Part shown: positions 27,355 through 40,960 of the stretch, one piece after another
Layout: every line of letters starts with the position of its first letter
Position numbering within the stretch: the stretch's first letter is position 1
From: Methylovulum miyakonense HT12
GTDB lineage: Bacteria > Pseudomonadota > Gammaproteobacteria > Methylococcales > Methylomonadaceae
Assembly: GCF_000384075.1 (NCBI RefSeq)
Contig: NZ_KB913025.1
Location: 1,306,119 to 1,370,118, forward strand
Reading direction: 5' to 3'
DNA: 64,000 nt
Made by a program: the position numbers and the translations under genes
Notes under the pieces: model-generated
The model's database searches: none
The model's input: only the letters and a program-made list of their open reading frames with translations
Told to the model about the DNA's origin: nothing

Positions 27355-29457
27355 TCATTTGTCTGGGCGCGGAGCCATTTCATCAAGGCCATGCCAGCCT
27401 AAGGTGGCGTCCGCACGGTCGTAATAGGCGGCGATAAACCGGGTTCCTGCCGGGATGACAATACCTTGTAAACTCAGCAATATCCGTGTCTCGGGCTGAT
27501 TGGCGAATGCTGCAATTTGTTGGAAATTAAGCTTTGGGTCCAGGCCATTTGGGTCAGTATGCGCCGGATCGGATCCCACTAAAACCACGAAATCAGCGAA
27601 TTGCCCGGTTAAGCCAGCTGCCCGTAGAAAATTAGCGACGGCCTTTACGGGGACGTCACTCCCATCCGCAGTGTGCGGGAGGGGATCGTTGGGGGCGATG
27701 GTTGCTTTGGGGATCGCTGGGAGTTCTTGTCTTGGCGGTCCGGGGAATAAAATTCTGGTTAAGGTATAGGCTAAGGCCAGCGGCGCATGGATGAACGTCC
27801 ATAGATAAGCCAGTAAAGGGTGCTGATGGAAAGCATAGGTCGACGGGCGTACCCGCGGGAAGGCATTTGCCTTGTGGGGGGGCTGTGGAGGGTTAATGGC
27901 CGTAAAACCGTTGGTGGCCACGGTGTTTTTTAGGCCGGGATCATGGCCCCAAACAACGTGTACCTTGGGCCATCCGGAGGTGCTGGCCGTTGGATCCTGA
28001 CCCAGGGCCGCAAGCAATGCCTGCCTAACATGGTTTTCGTAGGCATAAAGCCAAACCGCCTGATGTTCAGCCGTCTTAAAACCGTCCAGCACTGACAGCA
28101 TGGCGTGTAAGTCGGTTTTGTCCAAGGCCTGGACATGGGTGGCGTTAAGCCCTAGGTGTTGGCATAGGCGGTACAGCCGCCAGATGTTGTTTTCTTGGCA
28201 TTGGGCTTCCGTTAAGTTACGTTGCCTAGTCAGGATCAGGTCGGCGAGCTGTTGCCAGTCGGTGCGGCATTGGCGTTCAGAGCCGGAGCGGATGATTAGG
28301 GCTTCGGCCTGCTGGGTCAGGTATTCGGGTAACAAACCTTGGTAAAGTTGTAAGCGTACCCAGAACTCCGAGAGGTTCTTACGGAAATAGCCTTGCAAGG
28401 AGCTGGTTTTGGCCTCAATTTTCCAGATGTCATGGCAAACTTGATTGAGCCAAAGCCTGTCTAGGGTCAGCCGTATCGCTAAAAAGTCCGTTAATGCAGG
28501 TGTCAAGGCATTGTTACAGGGAAGGGGCCTTGCCCATTCAGGAAGCTCCGATGTTAGGCGTTGCAGGTAGGCTTCCCATTGCCCGATGGGGATGTCGAAC
28601 CTTTGCAGTTGCAGGGCAACCGTTGTGGCCGCATCGTCGGGCAGTTCGGCAATAATGTTCTGCCAATCCGGCAGCTGATGTAAAAAAAGGCTTGCATCCT
28701 GGCGCGCCAATTTCCGCCATAGCCCATATAATCCTAGCCCTTGATGCGCGTCTATCGACCACTCCCCCTGTTCCATATCAAGCAATGAAGCACAGATATG
28801 CTGCAATTGAGGATTGACCTGTTCGAGAATATCAACGCCGCCCAAGGCCTGCACCAAGCCCCGCAGGGTGTACAGGCTACCCAAATTGGCTTGCATCCTG
28901 TTTAGCCCGTCACTGGCGAGCTGCCGTAGGGTATTGTGGATATTGCCGTTTTCAGCCAGTAAGCCTTTCGTCAATTCAGCTTCTGTCGGCAGCAAGGCCG
29001 TTGGCAATTCCAGTTTTTGGCTTAGGCCCGCCCATAATGAATGGGCGCCTACAGATCCGCAAACCTCATTCCGTAGCTGATGGTAAAAACTTTCCGGTGG
29101 CGTTGCCCCGGACGTCGGCCCTCCATCATGGCAGCGGATAACTTGGCTGTCACCGCTGGCGGGTAAAGCATATAAGAGCGCGATGCGGTAGATGTCTTGG
29201 TAGGTGACAACCTGCTGCTCGAGGCCACAGACCTGTTGTCCTGCCTGCGCAGCCAAGTGGCGGCGGATGGCGGCGGACACGTCGCTGTCGGTGATGCGCC
29301 ATTGTTGATAATTTTGGCGGTAACGCGCTTCCGTCCCGTCCCAAGTCCGCCCCGCTTGAAAAGGGTGCTGGTCTAAGGCGTGGGCTTTTGAAAGGCCATA
29401 AACAATATCAATGACATGGTGTCTATATTCGGCAGATTTTTCGCTAAGGTCTGGCAT
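27355..29457 (-). CDS. DUF2309/DabA-like protein with degenerate zinc site
   Basis: The 700-aa protein resembles DabA (DUF2309), the carbonic-anhydrase-like subunit of the DAB inorganic-carbon pump. The N-terminal YRQNYQQWRITDSDVSAAI and the C-terminal AFANQPETR...GIVIPAGTRFIAAYYDR line up with that family. Against the family pattern as I know it, key residues are missing. The Cys-x-Asp-x-Arg segment appears as VVWGHDPGLKN, and the His-Gly...Cys-Gly-Ala-Cys segment reads VVLVGSDPAHTDPNG with the CGAC stretch deleted. All four expected zinc ligands therefore look lost. It follows the NuoM-like gene by eight bases. The frame is uninterrupted, so it is probably still functional in another way. 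Confidence 0.68.
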   Translation of the reverse strand: MPDLSEKSAEYRHHVIDIVYGLSKAHALDQHPFQAGRTWDGTEARYRQNYQQWRITDSDVSAAIRRHLAAQAGQQVCGLEQQVVTYQDIYRIALLYALPASGDSQVIRCHDGGPTSGATPPESFYHQLRNEVCGSVGAHSLWAGLSQKLELPTALLPTEAELTKGLLAENGNIHNTLRQLASDGLNRMQANLGSLYTLRGLVQALGGVDILEQVNPQLQHICASLLDMEQGEWSIDAHQGLGLYGLWRKLARQDASLFLHQLPDWQNIIAELPDDAATTVALQLQRFDIPIGQWEAYLQRLTSELPEWARPLPCNNALTPALTDFLAIRLTLDRLWLNQVCHDIWKIEAKTSSLQGYFRKNLSEFWVRLQLYQGLLPEYLTQQAEALIIRSGSERQCRTDWQQLADLILTRQRNLTEAQCQENNIWRLYRLCQHLGLNATHVQALDKTDLHAMLSVLDGFKTAEHQAVWLYAYENHVRQALLAALGQDPTASTSGWPKVHVVWGHDPGLKNTVATNGFTAINPPQPPHKANAFPRVRPSTYAFHQHPLLAYLWTFIHAPLALAYTLTRILFPGPPRQELPAIPKATIAPNDPLPHTADGSDVPVKAVANFLRAAGLTGQFADFVVLVGSDPAHTDPNGLDPKLNFQQIAAFANQPETRILLSLQGIVIPAGTRFIAAYYDRADATLGWHGLDEMAPRPDK

Positions 29458-29465
29458 GGTTGGGC

Positions 29466-30938
29466 CTACAATGCCTGAAAGTTAAGCAAACGGTGCATCT
29501 GGGCAACGGTGCCGGCAGACAAGTCGAGCAACGTGGCTGGGAATAAGCCCAGTAACACGATAGCGGCGACCAACGCACCTGCCGCCAGGCCTTCTGGCAG
29601 GCGTATATCGTTGAGTGGCAGGCGGGGCGCATGCGTTGCGCTAATAAACAACACGCCGAGGGTCCGGATGGAATAAGCGGCGGTGATCAGAAGGCTTAGG
29701 GCTAAAAAGACCCATAACCATCCCCACTGTTGGTAAAAAGCCGTCAGGGTTTGAAGCTCGGCAATAAAACCAACGGTTCCAGGCAAGCCCATGGCGGCAA
29801 ATAAGCTGACAACCATTAGGCCGGACCAGCGCGGCATGGGTTTTATTAGGCCGCCATAATCCTGGATTTGACGGCTGAGGGTGCGTTTGAATAATTGCTC
29901 GGACAACAACACCAACGCCCCGGCGGTGAGGCTGTGGGCAAGCATTTGCAATATCGCGCTGTTGATGCCCGCTTGGTTCAGGTTGCTGATACCTAAAAAA
30001 ACGATGCCCATTTGGCTGATGGAGGCATAAGCGACCATGGCTTTTAGGTTGCTTTGCCGCCAAGCCAGCAAACTGCCATAAAGCATGCCTGCCAGTGCCA
30101 GCAACACCAGTACGGGCTGTAAGATATGGGCCGCTTCCGGTAGGATAATCAGCACCCTAAGCAGCCCGTAAGCGGCCATTTTCAACAGCACGCCAGAGAG
30201 CAAAATGCTCACCCCCGCTGGCGCCTCGACGAACGCCAGGGGTAGCCATCCGTGCGCGGGGAAAATCGGTAATTTGATGCCAAAGCCAATCAAGAAGCCC
30301 AGCAACACCCACACCTGCTGTTGGACGGGCATGGTACTGGCCGAATTCTGGATCGCGGTGATCAACGATCCGCTGTGTTCAAGATGGTATTGGCTGATCG
30401 CCAGCAGGCTGATCAACATGAACACGGAGCCAACCAGGGTATAGAAGACGAAATTCAGGCTGGCGGCATGGCGGCGGTTGCCGCCCCAACGGCCAATCAG
30501 GAAGAATAAGGGGATTAAGGTGAGCTCCCAGAAAATATAAAACAGCACCCAATCTTGGGCGAGGAATACGCCCAGCATACCGAATTCCAACAACAGCATG
30601 CACAGATGGTAGGCCTTGATATGGGTGGACACGTTGAGCGAGGCCAACATGGCGACCCAAGACAACAGGGTGCAAAGCACCAACAAGGGCATGGACAGGC
30701 CGTCAACGCCCAACGAATAAGCGCTGCCAAATGCGGGGTTGATGGCGAAATATTCGGCCAGCTGCAGGGTGGGGTCATGGGCATCGTACTGGGCCAGCAT
30801 CCAGCCGCTGAGCGCTACGCTAACCATCGTCACCAAGTTGGCGATTAAGCGTATCTGATAACTGTTCTGTCCGGGAACCCATATCAGCAATAAGCAGCCA
30901 ATAGCGGGAGTCCAGAGCAATAGGCTGAGAATCCCCAT
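29466..30938 (-). CDS. NuoM/MrpD-like proton-conducting membrane subunit
   Basis: The 490-aa protein has about 14 TM helices, with signatures of the antiporter-like Complex I subunits. FWELTLIPLFFLIGRWGG carries the conserved TM5 glutamate, GFGIKLPIFPAHGWLP the TM7 lysine, and LAWRQSNLKAMVAYASISQMG the broken-helix lysine. The usual WLPDAH is changed to WLPLAF. It is closer to NuoM than to the NuoL-like DabB usually paired with DabA. The ATG at 30938 follows AGGG and begins at the first helix. It is a two-gene unit with the DUF2309 protein; no other nuo or mrp genes are present. Confidence 0.82.
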   Translation of the reverse strand: MGILSLLLWTPAIGCLLLIWVPGQNSYQIRLIANLVTMVSVALSGWMLAQYDAHDPTLQLAEYFAINPAFGSAYSLGVDGLSMPLLVLCTLLSWVAMLASLNVSTHIKAYHLCMLLLEFGMLGVFLAQDWVLFYIFWELTLIPLFFLIGRWGGNRRHAASLNFVFYTLVGSVFMLISLLAISQYHLEHSGSLITAIQNSASTMPVQQQVWVLLGFLIGFGIKLPIFPAHGWLPLAFVEAPAGVSILLSGVLLKMAAYGLLRVLIILPEAAHILQPVLVLLALAGMLYGSLLAWRQSNLKAMVAYASISQMGIVFLGISNLNQAGINSAILQMLAHSLTAGALVLLSEQLFKRTLSRQIQDYGGLIKPMPRWSGLMVVSLFAAMGLPGTVGFIAELQTLTAFYQQWGWLWVFLALSLLITAAYSIRTLGVLFISATHAPRLPLNDIRLPEGLAAGALVAAIVLLGLFPATLLDLSAGTVAQMHRLLNFQAL

Positions 30939-31281
30939 GTCGCGTACCCTAAAGTCTGATTTGATCAGGTGGTTGGTAAAATAAGCCGGGCGTAAATGCC
31001 GGGATGGGGGGCTCAAGTCCGTCCCGTCCAGGTTACGCTAAGCGCAGGGTGCATTATATTCATACGGTACGGCTTAAAACAAATACGGTTTGTGCGCCGC
31101 GGGATAGTGTATGGCCTGTGTCATAAGCAGGGCTGGCGGCGAACTTAAGGATAAGCTTTTAGGTTATTATCCGGAGGGGGTTATGGCTTGGTTTGGAAGG
31201 CTGGCTGCTGGGTTAAACAGGCGTTGCGCAGCTTCGGGCGGATAGTAACGCAGTTTGGGCCTTGTTGCTATTCTGGGGCAT

Positions 31282-31313
31282 ACTTGCAAGGTGATTGAGG
31301 GCACCTTGCAAGT
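31282..31313. terminator. Perfect 12-bp hairpin after guaB
   Basis: ACTTGCAAGGTG and CACCTTGCAAGT are separated by an 8-base loop, 12 bases beyond the guaB stop on the minus strand. There is no T-run, so it may be a Rho-dependent or 3'-stabilising structure. Confidence 0.5.
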
Positions 31314-31324
31314 TGAAGGCAAGG

Positions 31325-32797
<1,473 letters not shown>

Positions 32798-33014
32798 CTA
32801 ACAAACAATTGAATAACTCTCTATTATACGGTTAGCCAGTGTATTTAGTAACCTTAAAAAACGTATCTGTAAATACCGCCCGCAGGGGGACGCGCAAGAA
32901 AGTAGAATGTAGCTGAATAAAATGATAAAGTTTCGGGCTTTCCTGTTTAAGCCACAGGCATAGGCTGTAAGTAAGCAGTGCGTCCTTTAACTTTATTCGA
33001 TGCGTTAATACCTT

Positions 33015-33482
33015 ATGAAAACTATAAAATTGACCCCAAAAACGATTATTGCGGCGATAGTCTGCGGTGTGTTGGCCATATCGGCTCCGGGTTGTTCCGA
33101 TGACAAAGAAAAAACTGAGGCGGCGCGGCCTAAAGCGACCCATAACCCCAACCCTTTCGACCATTCGGGTGAGGCAAAAGTCACCAACACCGAAAAACAA
33201 AAGTTTGAGGAAGAATTTGCCAAGCAGTGTGTGGCGAGGGAAATGCATAATTCGGGCAACAATGACGCCGACGGTAAGCGTTTTGAGCGGCCATGCACCT
33301 GCATAGCGACGTTTTTAATGAAGGATTTGACGGCGCAAGAGGCGGAAAAATTTCTCACCGAGCATGAAAATCCCCAGTCGTTAAGGATCAAATACGAAAA
33401 CGCCGCTTACCATTGCTTACAAGAAAACGTGCCGCCTAAAGAGCCTAATTTTTCACGCCCAAAACCGCTGGTTGCGCCTTAA
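33015..33482 (+). CDS. Putative small lipoprotein, unknown
   Basis: The 155-aa protein has a signal sequence ending AISAPGC at about residue 27, a weak lipobox. A charged, Pro/Lys-rich mature part has four further cysteines (QCVARE, CTCIATF, HCLQEN), which may form disulphides. No catalytic motif is seen. It ends 12 bases before trpD and may be co-transcribed, though no functional link to tryptophan synthesis is obvious. It may be a periplasmic or outer-membrane-attached accessory protein. Confidence 0.55.
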   Translation: MKTIKLTPKTIIAAIVCGVLAISAPGCSDDKEKTEAARPKATHNPNPFDHSGEAKVTNTEKQKFEEEFAKQCVAREMHNSGNNDADGKRFERPCTCIATFLMKDLTAQEAEKFLTEHENPQSLRIKYENAAYHCLQENVPPKEPNFSRPKPLVAP

Positions 33483-33494
33483 ACGATAGGTAAG

Positions 33495-34511
33495 ATGGAC
33501 ATTAGGGAAGCCCTGCAAACGGTATTGGACCGTCAAGACCTTAGCCTCGTGCAAATGCGCGGGGTGATGGGCGAGATCATGCGCGGCAATGTCACCGACG
33601 CGCAACTGGGCGGTTTTTTGGTCGCCCTGCGTTGCAAGGGCGAAACCGTTGATGAAATCGCCGCCGCCGCCGAAGTGATGCGCGAGTTGGCGGATAAGGT
33701 CACCGTCAACGGGGCAAATGTCATCGACACCTGCGGTACGGGTGGTGATGGCGCAAATACATTCAACATTTCCACCACTTGTGCCTTTGTGGCCGCCGCC
33801 GCTGGCGCGCAAGTCGCCAAGCACGGCAACCGTTCGGTATCCAGCCGTTGTGGCAGCGCCGATGTGCTGGAAGCGGCGGGGGTCAACCTGCACCTGACCG
33901 CCGACCAGGTGGCGCAATGCGTCAACACCTTAGGCGTAGGGTTTTTGTTCGCGCCCAATTATCACGGCGCGATGAAGCATACCCGTCAAGTGCGCAAAGA
34001 AATGGGGGTCAGGACGCTGTTTAATGTCTTGGGGCCGCTAGTCAATCCGGCCGCCGCGCCGAACCAATTGGTCGGGGTGTTTGGCAAGGAATGGCTGGTG
34101 CCTTTGGCGCAAGTGCTGCAAAAGCTCGGTAGCCAGCATGTGTTGGTTGTCCATGCCGATGACGGCTTGGATGAGCTGAGCATAGCCTCCGCATCAAGCG
34201 TTGCTGAACTGAAAGACGGGCAAGTGTCCACCTATACCGTCACACCGGAACAATTTGGCTTGGAACGCGCTAGCCTGGATGGTTTGGCGGTCACTGATGC
34301 GGAAACCAGTTTGGCCATGGTTAAAGGCGTGCTGGACAATCGACCAAGCGCCGCAAGGGACATTGTCTTGTTAAATGCCGGAGCCGCGCTTTATGCCGCC
34401 AACCTTGCCACTTCCATTTCTATGGGCATAGATCAAGCCCGGCAAGCCATTGCCAGTGGTGCGGCGCGTGAGAAAATGGCGGCCCTGGTTGAATTTAGCC
34501 AGCGGTTTTGA
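33495..34511 (+). CDS. trpD: Anthranilate phosphoribosyltransferase
   Basis: The 338-aa enzyme transfers phosphoribose from PRPP to anthranilate, second step of tryptophan synthesis. It carries the PRPP/Mg motif [17 protein letters not shown], the [19 protein letters not shown] segment, [12 protein letters not shown] and [10 protein letters not shown]. The ribosome site AGGTAAG precedes the ATG. trpC lies about 150 bp downstream; trpE/trpG are not in the window. Confidence 0.96.
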   Translation: MDIREALQTVLDRQDLSLVQMRGVMGEIMRGNVTDAQLGGFLVALRCKGETVDEIAAAAEVMRELADKVTVNGANVIDTCGTGGDGANTFNISTTCAFVAAAAGAQVAKHGNRSVSSRCGSADVLEAAGVNLHLTADQVAQCVNTLGVGFLFAPNYHGAMKHTRQVRKEMGVRTLFNVLGPLVNPAAAPNQLVGVFGKEWLVPLAQVLQKLGSQHVLVVHADDGLDELSIASASSVAELKDGQVSTYTVTPEQFGLERASLDGLAVTDAETSLAMVKGVLDNRPSAARDIVLLNAGAALYAANLATSISMGIDQARQAIASGAAREKMAALVEFSQRF

Positions 34512-34662
34512 CCGAATCCTTACCTCGGCCTAAAATTTGGGCCGTAGTTTTTTATGAATTTGGTGTCCCCGTGATTGATACGGAGTGGACATATTTTTAC
34601 CTACACTTCTTAACAGATCATGCCTTTTGGCACGATCTTGACCTCCCCAGGATAACTGCAAG

Positions 34663-35463
34663 ATGAGCGCCCCCCCCGATATTTTACAAAAAATCCTTGA
34701 CCAAAAAGCCATTGAAATCGCCAAACGCAAGCAGTCCATGACCGTTGCCAATCTGGAAGATATGGCGGCGACTGTCGCTGGCCCGCGGGGGTTTGCAGAT
34801 GCCCTGGGCCGTCAGGTGCTTGCAAAAAAGCCGGCGATAATCGCTGAAATCAAGAAAGCTTCGCCCAGCAAAGGTGTTATCCGTGAGCATTTTGAGCCTG
34901 TCAGCATCGCCCAAGATTATGCGATGAATGGCGCGGCCTGTTTGTCGGTGCTGACCGATAAGGAGTTTTTTCAAGGCTCTGAAGTGTATCTGCAAATGGT
35001 CAGGGAGCGGTGCCCCTTGCCCGTGTTAAGGAAAGATTTTATGGTCGACCCTTACCAAATCTACGAGGCCCGCGCTTTGGGTGCCGATTGCATCTTGCTG
35101 ATTGTCGCGGCCCTTGAAGACGGCCTGATGCACGAACTGGAAGATACGGCAACAAAGCTAGGCATGGATGTGCTGGTGGAAGTCCATAATGCAGAGGAGT
35201 TGGAGCGGGCGCTGACATTGGATACCCGTTTGCTGGGCATCAATAACCGTAATCTGCGCACTTTTGAAACCTCTTTGCAAACTACCTTGGATTTGCAAGG
35301 ACGGATTCCGGCTGACCGCATCATCATTACAGAAAGTGGTATACACACTCCGGAGGATGTGCGGCTTATGTTGGACAACAATATTTACGGCTTTTTAGTT
35401 GGCGAGGCGTTTATGCGGGCGGATAGTCCCGGCCAAAAAATGCGCGAATTGTTTGCACTATAG
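34663..35463 (+). CDS. trpC: Indole-3-glycerol phosphate synthase
   Basis: The 266-aa TIM-barrel enzyme closes the indole ring from CdRP. Motifs in order: [67 protein letters not shown] and [16 protein letters not shown] followed by [10 protein letters not shown]. It is monofunctional, with no fused PRAI domain. It follows trpD on the same strand with a 151-bp gap that holds no gene. Confidence 0.96.
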   Translation: MSAPPDILQKILDQKAIEIAKRKQSMTVANLEDMAATVAGPRGFADALGRQVLAKKPAIIAEIKKASPSKGVIREHFEPVSIAQDYAMNGAACLSVLTDKEFFQGSEVYLQMVRERCPLPVLRKDFMVDPYQIYEARALGADCILLIVAALEDGLMHELEDTATKLGMDVLVEVHNAEELERALTLDTRLLGINNRNLRTFETSLQTTLDLQGRIPADRIIITESGIHTPEDVRLMLDNNIYGFLVGEAFMRADSPGQKMRELFAL

Positions 35464-35527
35464 TTTCCTGTAAAAAACGGTGTGCGGTATTGGAATATTT
35501 AATTGACAACTGACGGTGGGTGATTTT

Positions 35528-36235
35528 ATGGCTGAGAAAAAAAATCTGGTGATTAAAGTCAGATATCCGACTGCTTCGAAAGCAAATGAGGATTCATCGC
35601 CAAACGCCCAAGTGATCACGGTATGGAATGTCCCGCGCATTGGTTTGGCCGCTGGCGCCTGTATTGGTTTGATTGTGTTGCTGGTTTATGTGTTCGGTGG
35701 TGACGGCCGGCAGCCTGTTGTGGCAGAGGTTGCTGTGGAAAAAGAAGGGGAAAGTGCCGTCCCCCAAGTTTCACCTGGAGCCCCGGCCCAGATTGAAATG
35801 CCCGTAGCAAGCGTCAAAAATATGCCGTCTCCTGAAACCAGTGTCGGGCAGCCTGCGCTAAGCGATGCCCTGCCCTCTGGGCCATTGGCAAAAGATGCGC
35901 CACGAGTCCGTCGGGCAGTGGTCACTACGGGCATCACGGATAAAGAACCCGTCAATAAAATAGCCGGATCCTTGGTTATTAGGCCTTCAAAGCCAGTCAC
36001 GGTATATTATTTTACGGAATTGAGATACATGGCCGGCAAAACAATCTATCATGAATGGCTGCATGACGGCGTTTCGGTTGCTAAAGAGCCCTTGCTGATT
36101 GCTGCCGAGCGCTGGCGGGTTAGCACGCACAAAACCCTGGATGAAAAGGCCGTCGGCAGTTGGACGGTCAAGTTGACCGATGAAAACGCCAATTTATTGG
36201 ATGAGAAAAAATTTGTGGCCAATATTGGGCAATAG
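35528..36235 (+). CDS. Membrane-anchored DUF2914 protein
   Basis: The 235-aa protein has a basic cytoplasmic N-terminus, one TM helix (IGLAAGACIGLIVLLVYVFG, about residues 38-57), a Pro/Ala/Ser-rich linker and a C-terminal DUF2914 domain (YYFTELRYMAGKTIYHEWLHDG, then WRVSTHKTLDEKAVGSWTVKL). The domain is periplasmic by topology. The ATG at 35528 follows GGTGGGTG; an in-frame GTG at 35516 overlaps that site. Function of DUF2914 is unknown; it occurs often in methanotrophs and related gammaproteobacteria. A hairpin terminator lies downstream. Confidence 0.75.
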   Translation: MAEKKNLVIKVRYPTASKANEDSSPNAQVITVWNVPRIGLAAGACIGLIVLLVYVFGGDGRQPVVAEVAVEKEGESAVPQVSPGAPAQIEMPVASVKNMPSPETSVGQPALSDALPSGPLAKDAPRVRRAVVTTGITDKEPVNKIAGSLVIRPSKPVTVYYFTELRYMAGKTIYHEWLHDGVSVAKEPLLIAAERWRVSTHKTLDEKAVGSWTVKLTDENANLLDEKKFVANIGQ

Positions 36236-36307
36236 TAGACAAATTTGAAACTAAATGAACTGTGTCCGATAAAATATCTCCCAAGTTCAGCTTATGATGG
36301 CAGGGAT

Positions 36308-36330
36308 AACCTGATAAAATTCAGGTTTTA
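36308..36330 (+). terminator. Weak Rho-independent terminator
   Basis: AACCTGA and TCAGGTT pair around TAAAAT and are followed by TTATT, about 70 bases past the DUF2914 stop. Confidence 0.5.
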
Positions 36331-36387
36331 TTCACGATGACTAAAATAAACTGGAACCGCTATTTAATTAACGATAAAGGAAATTAT

Positions 36388-36783
36388 ATGAAAAAATTAT
36401 CAATCAATATTGCTTTTGCTGGAGTCCTGTTACTTTCAGGTTGTGCGAGCCAAACTGGCTGGACACCCACTGTTGACTCCTACAATGACCCCAATGCCTT
36501 CCGGATCAATCAAGATATGGCAGAGTGTAAGCAGCTGGCTTCCCAATCATCTGGTGGTACTGCAAAAGAGACGATGATAGGGGCGGGTGTAGGTGGTCTA
36601 GTCGGCGGTGCAGGTGGTGCAGTGGTTGGTGCCTTTACCGGAAACCCTGGCATGGGTGCGGCCATAGGCGCAGCGGCGGGTGGTTTGGGCGGCGCCGCCA
36701 AACAAGGATTTAGTGCGGAAGAGCGTTATAAAAATGCCTATAATAATTGCATGGGCGGTCGTGGGCATCACGTCATCCGCTAA
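36388..36783 (+). CDS. Glycine-zipper outer-membrane lipoprotein
   Basis: The 131-aa protein has a signal peptide with a good lipobox (LLLSGC, Cys about residue 18). The mature chain contains an alternating glycine zipper (GAGVGGLVGGAGGAVVGAF then GMGAAIGAAAGGLGGAA) as in the SlyB/17-kDa surface antigen and OmpA-associated lipoproteins. A C-terminal NAYNNCMGGRG with cysteine is common in these proteins. AAAGGAAAT precedes the ATG at 36388. It is probably an outer-membrane structural lipoprotein. It is a single-gene unit closed by a strong terminator. Confidence 0.8.
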   Translation: MKKLSINIAFAGVLLLSGCASQTGWTPTVDSYNDPNAFRINQDMAECKQLASQSSGGTAKETMIGAGVGGLVGGAGGAVVGAFTGNPGMGAAIGAAAGGLGGAAKQGFSAEERYKNAYNNCMGGRGHHVIR

Positions 36784-36868
36784 GTCGCGTGGCGCAAGTT
36801 AGCGTAAAAACAAGATACAGGTTGTCCGGTTTTTGATGCTAGCGTGGTAACCATCACGAATTAATTGA

Positions 36869-36893
36869 GGGGGTTCTTGTGAACCCCTTTTTA
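36869..36893 (+). terminator. Rho-independent terminator
   Basis: GGGGGTTC-TTGT-GAACCCC followed by TTTTTATTT, 86 bases after the glycine-zipper lipoprotein gene and before guaA. Confidence 0.88.
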
Positions 36894-36949
36894 TTTACAG
36901 AACATTTACAAACAGCCCCCTCCCTAATCCAACCGAAACGAGTGCCACC

Positions 36950-39009
<2,060 letters not shown>

Positions 39010-39047
39010 CGCATGGCGTTTCGGCAATGCGCCAGTTTCCGGGTCAA

Positions 39048-40685
39048 TTACGAAGATTTCAAACGTTTATATGCGTTAATCAAAGCATTGGTAGAGCTAT
39101 CATGGCTGCTGATGACTTCGTCATTTTGCAGTTCCGGCAAAATGGCTTTGGCCAAAACTTTGCCTAATTCCACGCCCATTTGGTCAAAGGAATTGATGTT
39201 CCAGATGATACCCTGGACAAAAATTTTATGTTCGTAAAACGCCAGTAACGAGCCCAATGTTTTGGGGGTCATTTTTTTGCATAAAAATGAATTGGAGGGT
39301 TTGTTGCCTGCAAAGACTTTTGATGCAACCAAGACGTGGTCTTCGCATTCGGCAGGCGTCAACTCCCGTTTGACTTCTTCGATAGTCCTTCCTTTCATCA
39401 AGGCTTCCGGTTGGGCGAGGAAATTGGACACCAGAATGTCGTGGTGCTCCGGCAAGTTATAATGGCTGTTGGCGGCGACCAAAAAATCACAAGGGATCAA
39501 TTTGGTGCCTTGGTGGATAAGTTGGAAAAACGCATGTTGGCCGTTTGTGCCTGGCTGTCCCCAGATAATCGGGCCGGTGCTGTAATCCACTTTTTCGCCA
39601 TCCATGGTGATGCTTTTGCCGTTGCTTTCCATGTCGCCTTGTTGGAAATAATCGGCGAAATAACGCATGGACTGGTCATAGGGCAGTAAGGCGTGGGAAT
39701 CGGCATCGAAAAAATTGTTATACCAAACTCCCAGCAAGGCCATGATAACCGGAATGTTTTGTTCAAAAGGTGTGGTGCGGAAGTGTTGGTCAACCTCATG
39801 CGCGCCTACGAGCAAAGCCTCAAAATTATCCATGCCGATATATAAGGCAATGGATAATCCCACGGCTGACCACAGCGAGAAACGTCCGCCCACCCAGTCC
39901 CAAAACTCGAACATATTTTCGGTATCTATGCCAAATGCGGCAACGTTTTCGGCGTGGGTGGAAATGGCCACGAAATGTTTGGCGACGGCGTTAGGGTCTT
40001 GTGCTTTTGCCAGAAACCAGTTTTTTGCGGATTTGGCGTTCATCATCGTTTCTTGGGTGTTAAATATTTTTGAAGCGATAATGAACAAAGTGGTTTCAGG
40101 GTCGAGCGGCTTCAGTTTTTCGACAATATCGGTCTGGTCTATATTAGAAACATAATGGACTTTTAAGGCGCTTGAGCTGTACGGGGTCAAGGTCATCGAG
40201 ACCATTTTTGGGCCAAGGCCGGAGCCGCCTATGCCAATATTGACCACGTCGGTGATGGTTTTGCCAGTGTAGCCTTTCCAGCCGCCAGAGCGCACGGCAT
40301 CACAAAATACGCGCATTTTTGCCAACACCCGGTTGACATCCGGCATCACGTCTTTGCCGTCAACATAAACAGGTTTATTGCTACGGTTGCGTAAAGCCGT
40401 ATGCAAGACGGCGCGGCGTTCAGTGGTGTTGATGGCTTCGCCTGAGAACATGGCGTTGATTTTGGCTTCCAGCCCGACATGTTTTGCCAAATCAATCAGC
40501 AGCGGCAGGGTCTCATCATTAATGCGGTTTTTTGAGTAATCAAAAAGGATGTCGTTGAAAGTCAGTGAGAATTTGTTATGGCGTTGGGGATCCTGTTCAA
40601 AAGCATCGCGTAGGGCAAAATTGTGAATCCGTTGATAATGGTCTTGCAATGCAGACCAAGCTTTTGAAGTAGTCAATGATGACAT
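39048..40685 (-). CDS. pgi: Glucose-6-phosphate isomerase
   Basis: The 545-aa enzyme interconverts glucose-6-P and fructose-6-P. Signatures include [15 protein letters not shown], the [19 protein letters not shown] signature, GVWYNNFF, and the catalytic-region segment [16 protein letters not shown]. The ATG at 40685 has GGAGCC upstream and begins the standard protein; an upstream in-frame start would add 22 odd residues. In a ribulose-monophosphate methanotroph this step would feed hexose phosphates into the Entner-Doudoroff or pentose phosphate routes; that use is inferred. Confidence 0.95.
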   Translation of the reverse strand: MSSLTTSKAWSALQDHYQRIHNFALRDAFEQDPQRHNKFSLTFNDILFDYSKNRINDETLPLLIDLAKHVGLEAKINAMFSGEAINTTERRAVLHTALRNRSNKPVYVDGKDVMPDVNRVLAKMRVFCDAVRSGGWKGYTGKTITDVVNIGIGGSGLGPKMVSMTLTPYSSSALKVHYVSNIDQTDIVEKLKPLDPETTLFIIASKIFNTQETMMNAKSAKNWFLAKAQDPNAVAKHFVAISTHAENVAAFGIDTENMFEFWDWVGGRFSLWSAVGLSIALYIGMDNFEALLVGAHEVDQHFRTTPFEQNIPVIMALLGVWYNNFFDADSHALLPYDQSMRYFADYFQQGDMESNGKSITMDGEKVDYSTGPIIWGQPGTNGQHAFFQLIHQGTKLIPCDFLVAANSHYNLPEHHDILVSNFLAQPEALMKGRTIEEVKRELTPAECEDHVLVASKVFAGNKPSNSFLCKKMTPKTLGSLLAFYEHKIFVQGIIWNINSFDQMGVELGKVLAKAILPELQNDEVISSHDSSTNALINAYKRLKSS

Positions 40686-40960
40686 GTGCTGGAGGCTCCG
40701 TTTAAATGAGAATGGCTTAAGTCTACGAAAAGGCAGAAAGTATAGCAACACAACTGTGGCGGCATAGCGATTTGCTTATAGGATATTTAATGGTAAGCTT
40801 GCTGTTATCGAAGCCTTTATTTGCGGGGCTTGATATGCTAGAGTTCATAGTTGATCAGGTAATAATACAACAAATGTAAGGTTATTTCTGGTTGGCTCAT
40901 GCGTTAAAGAGCAATAAATGTTTATATAATAATTACTATTTATCAAGACGGGAAGGCATT

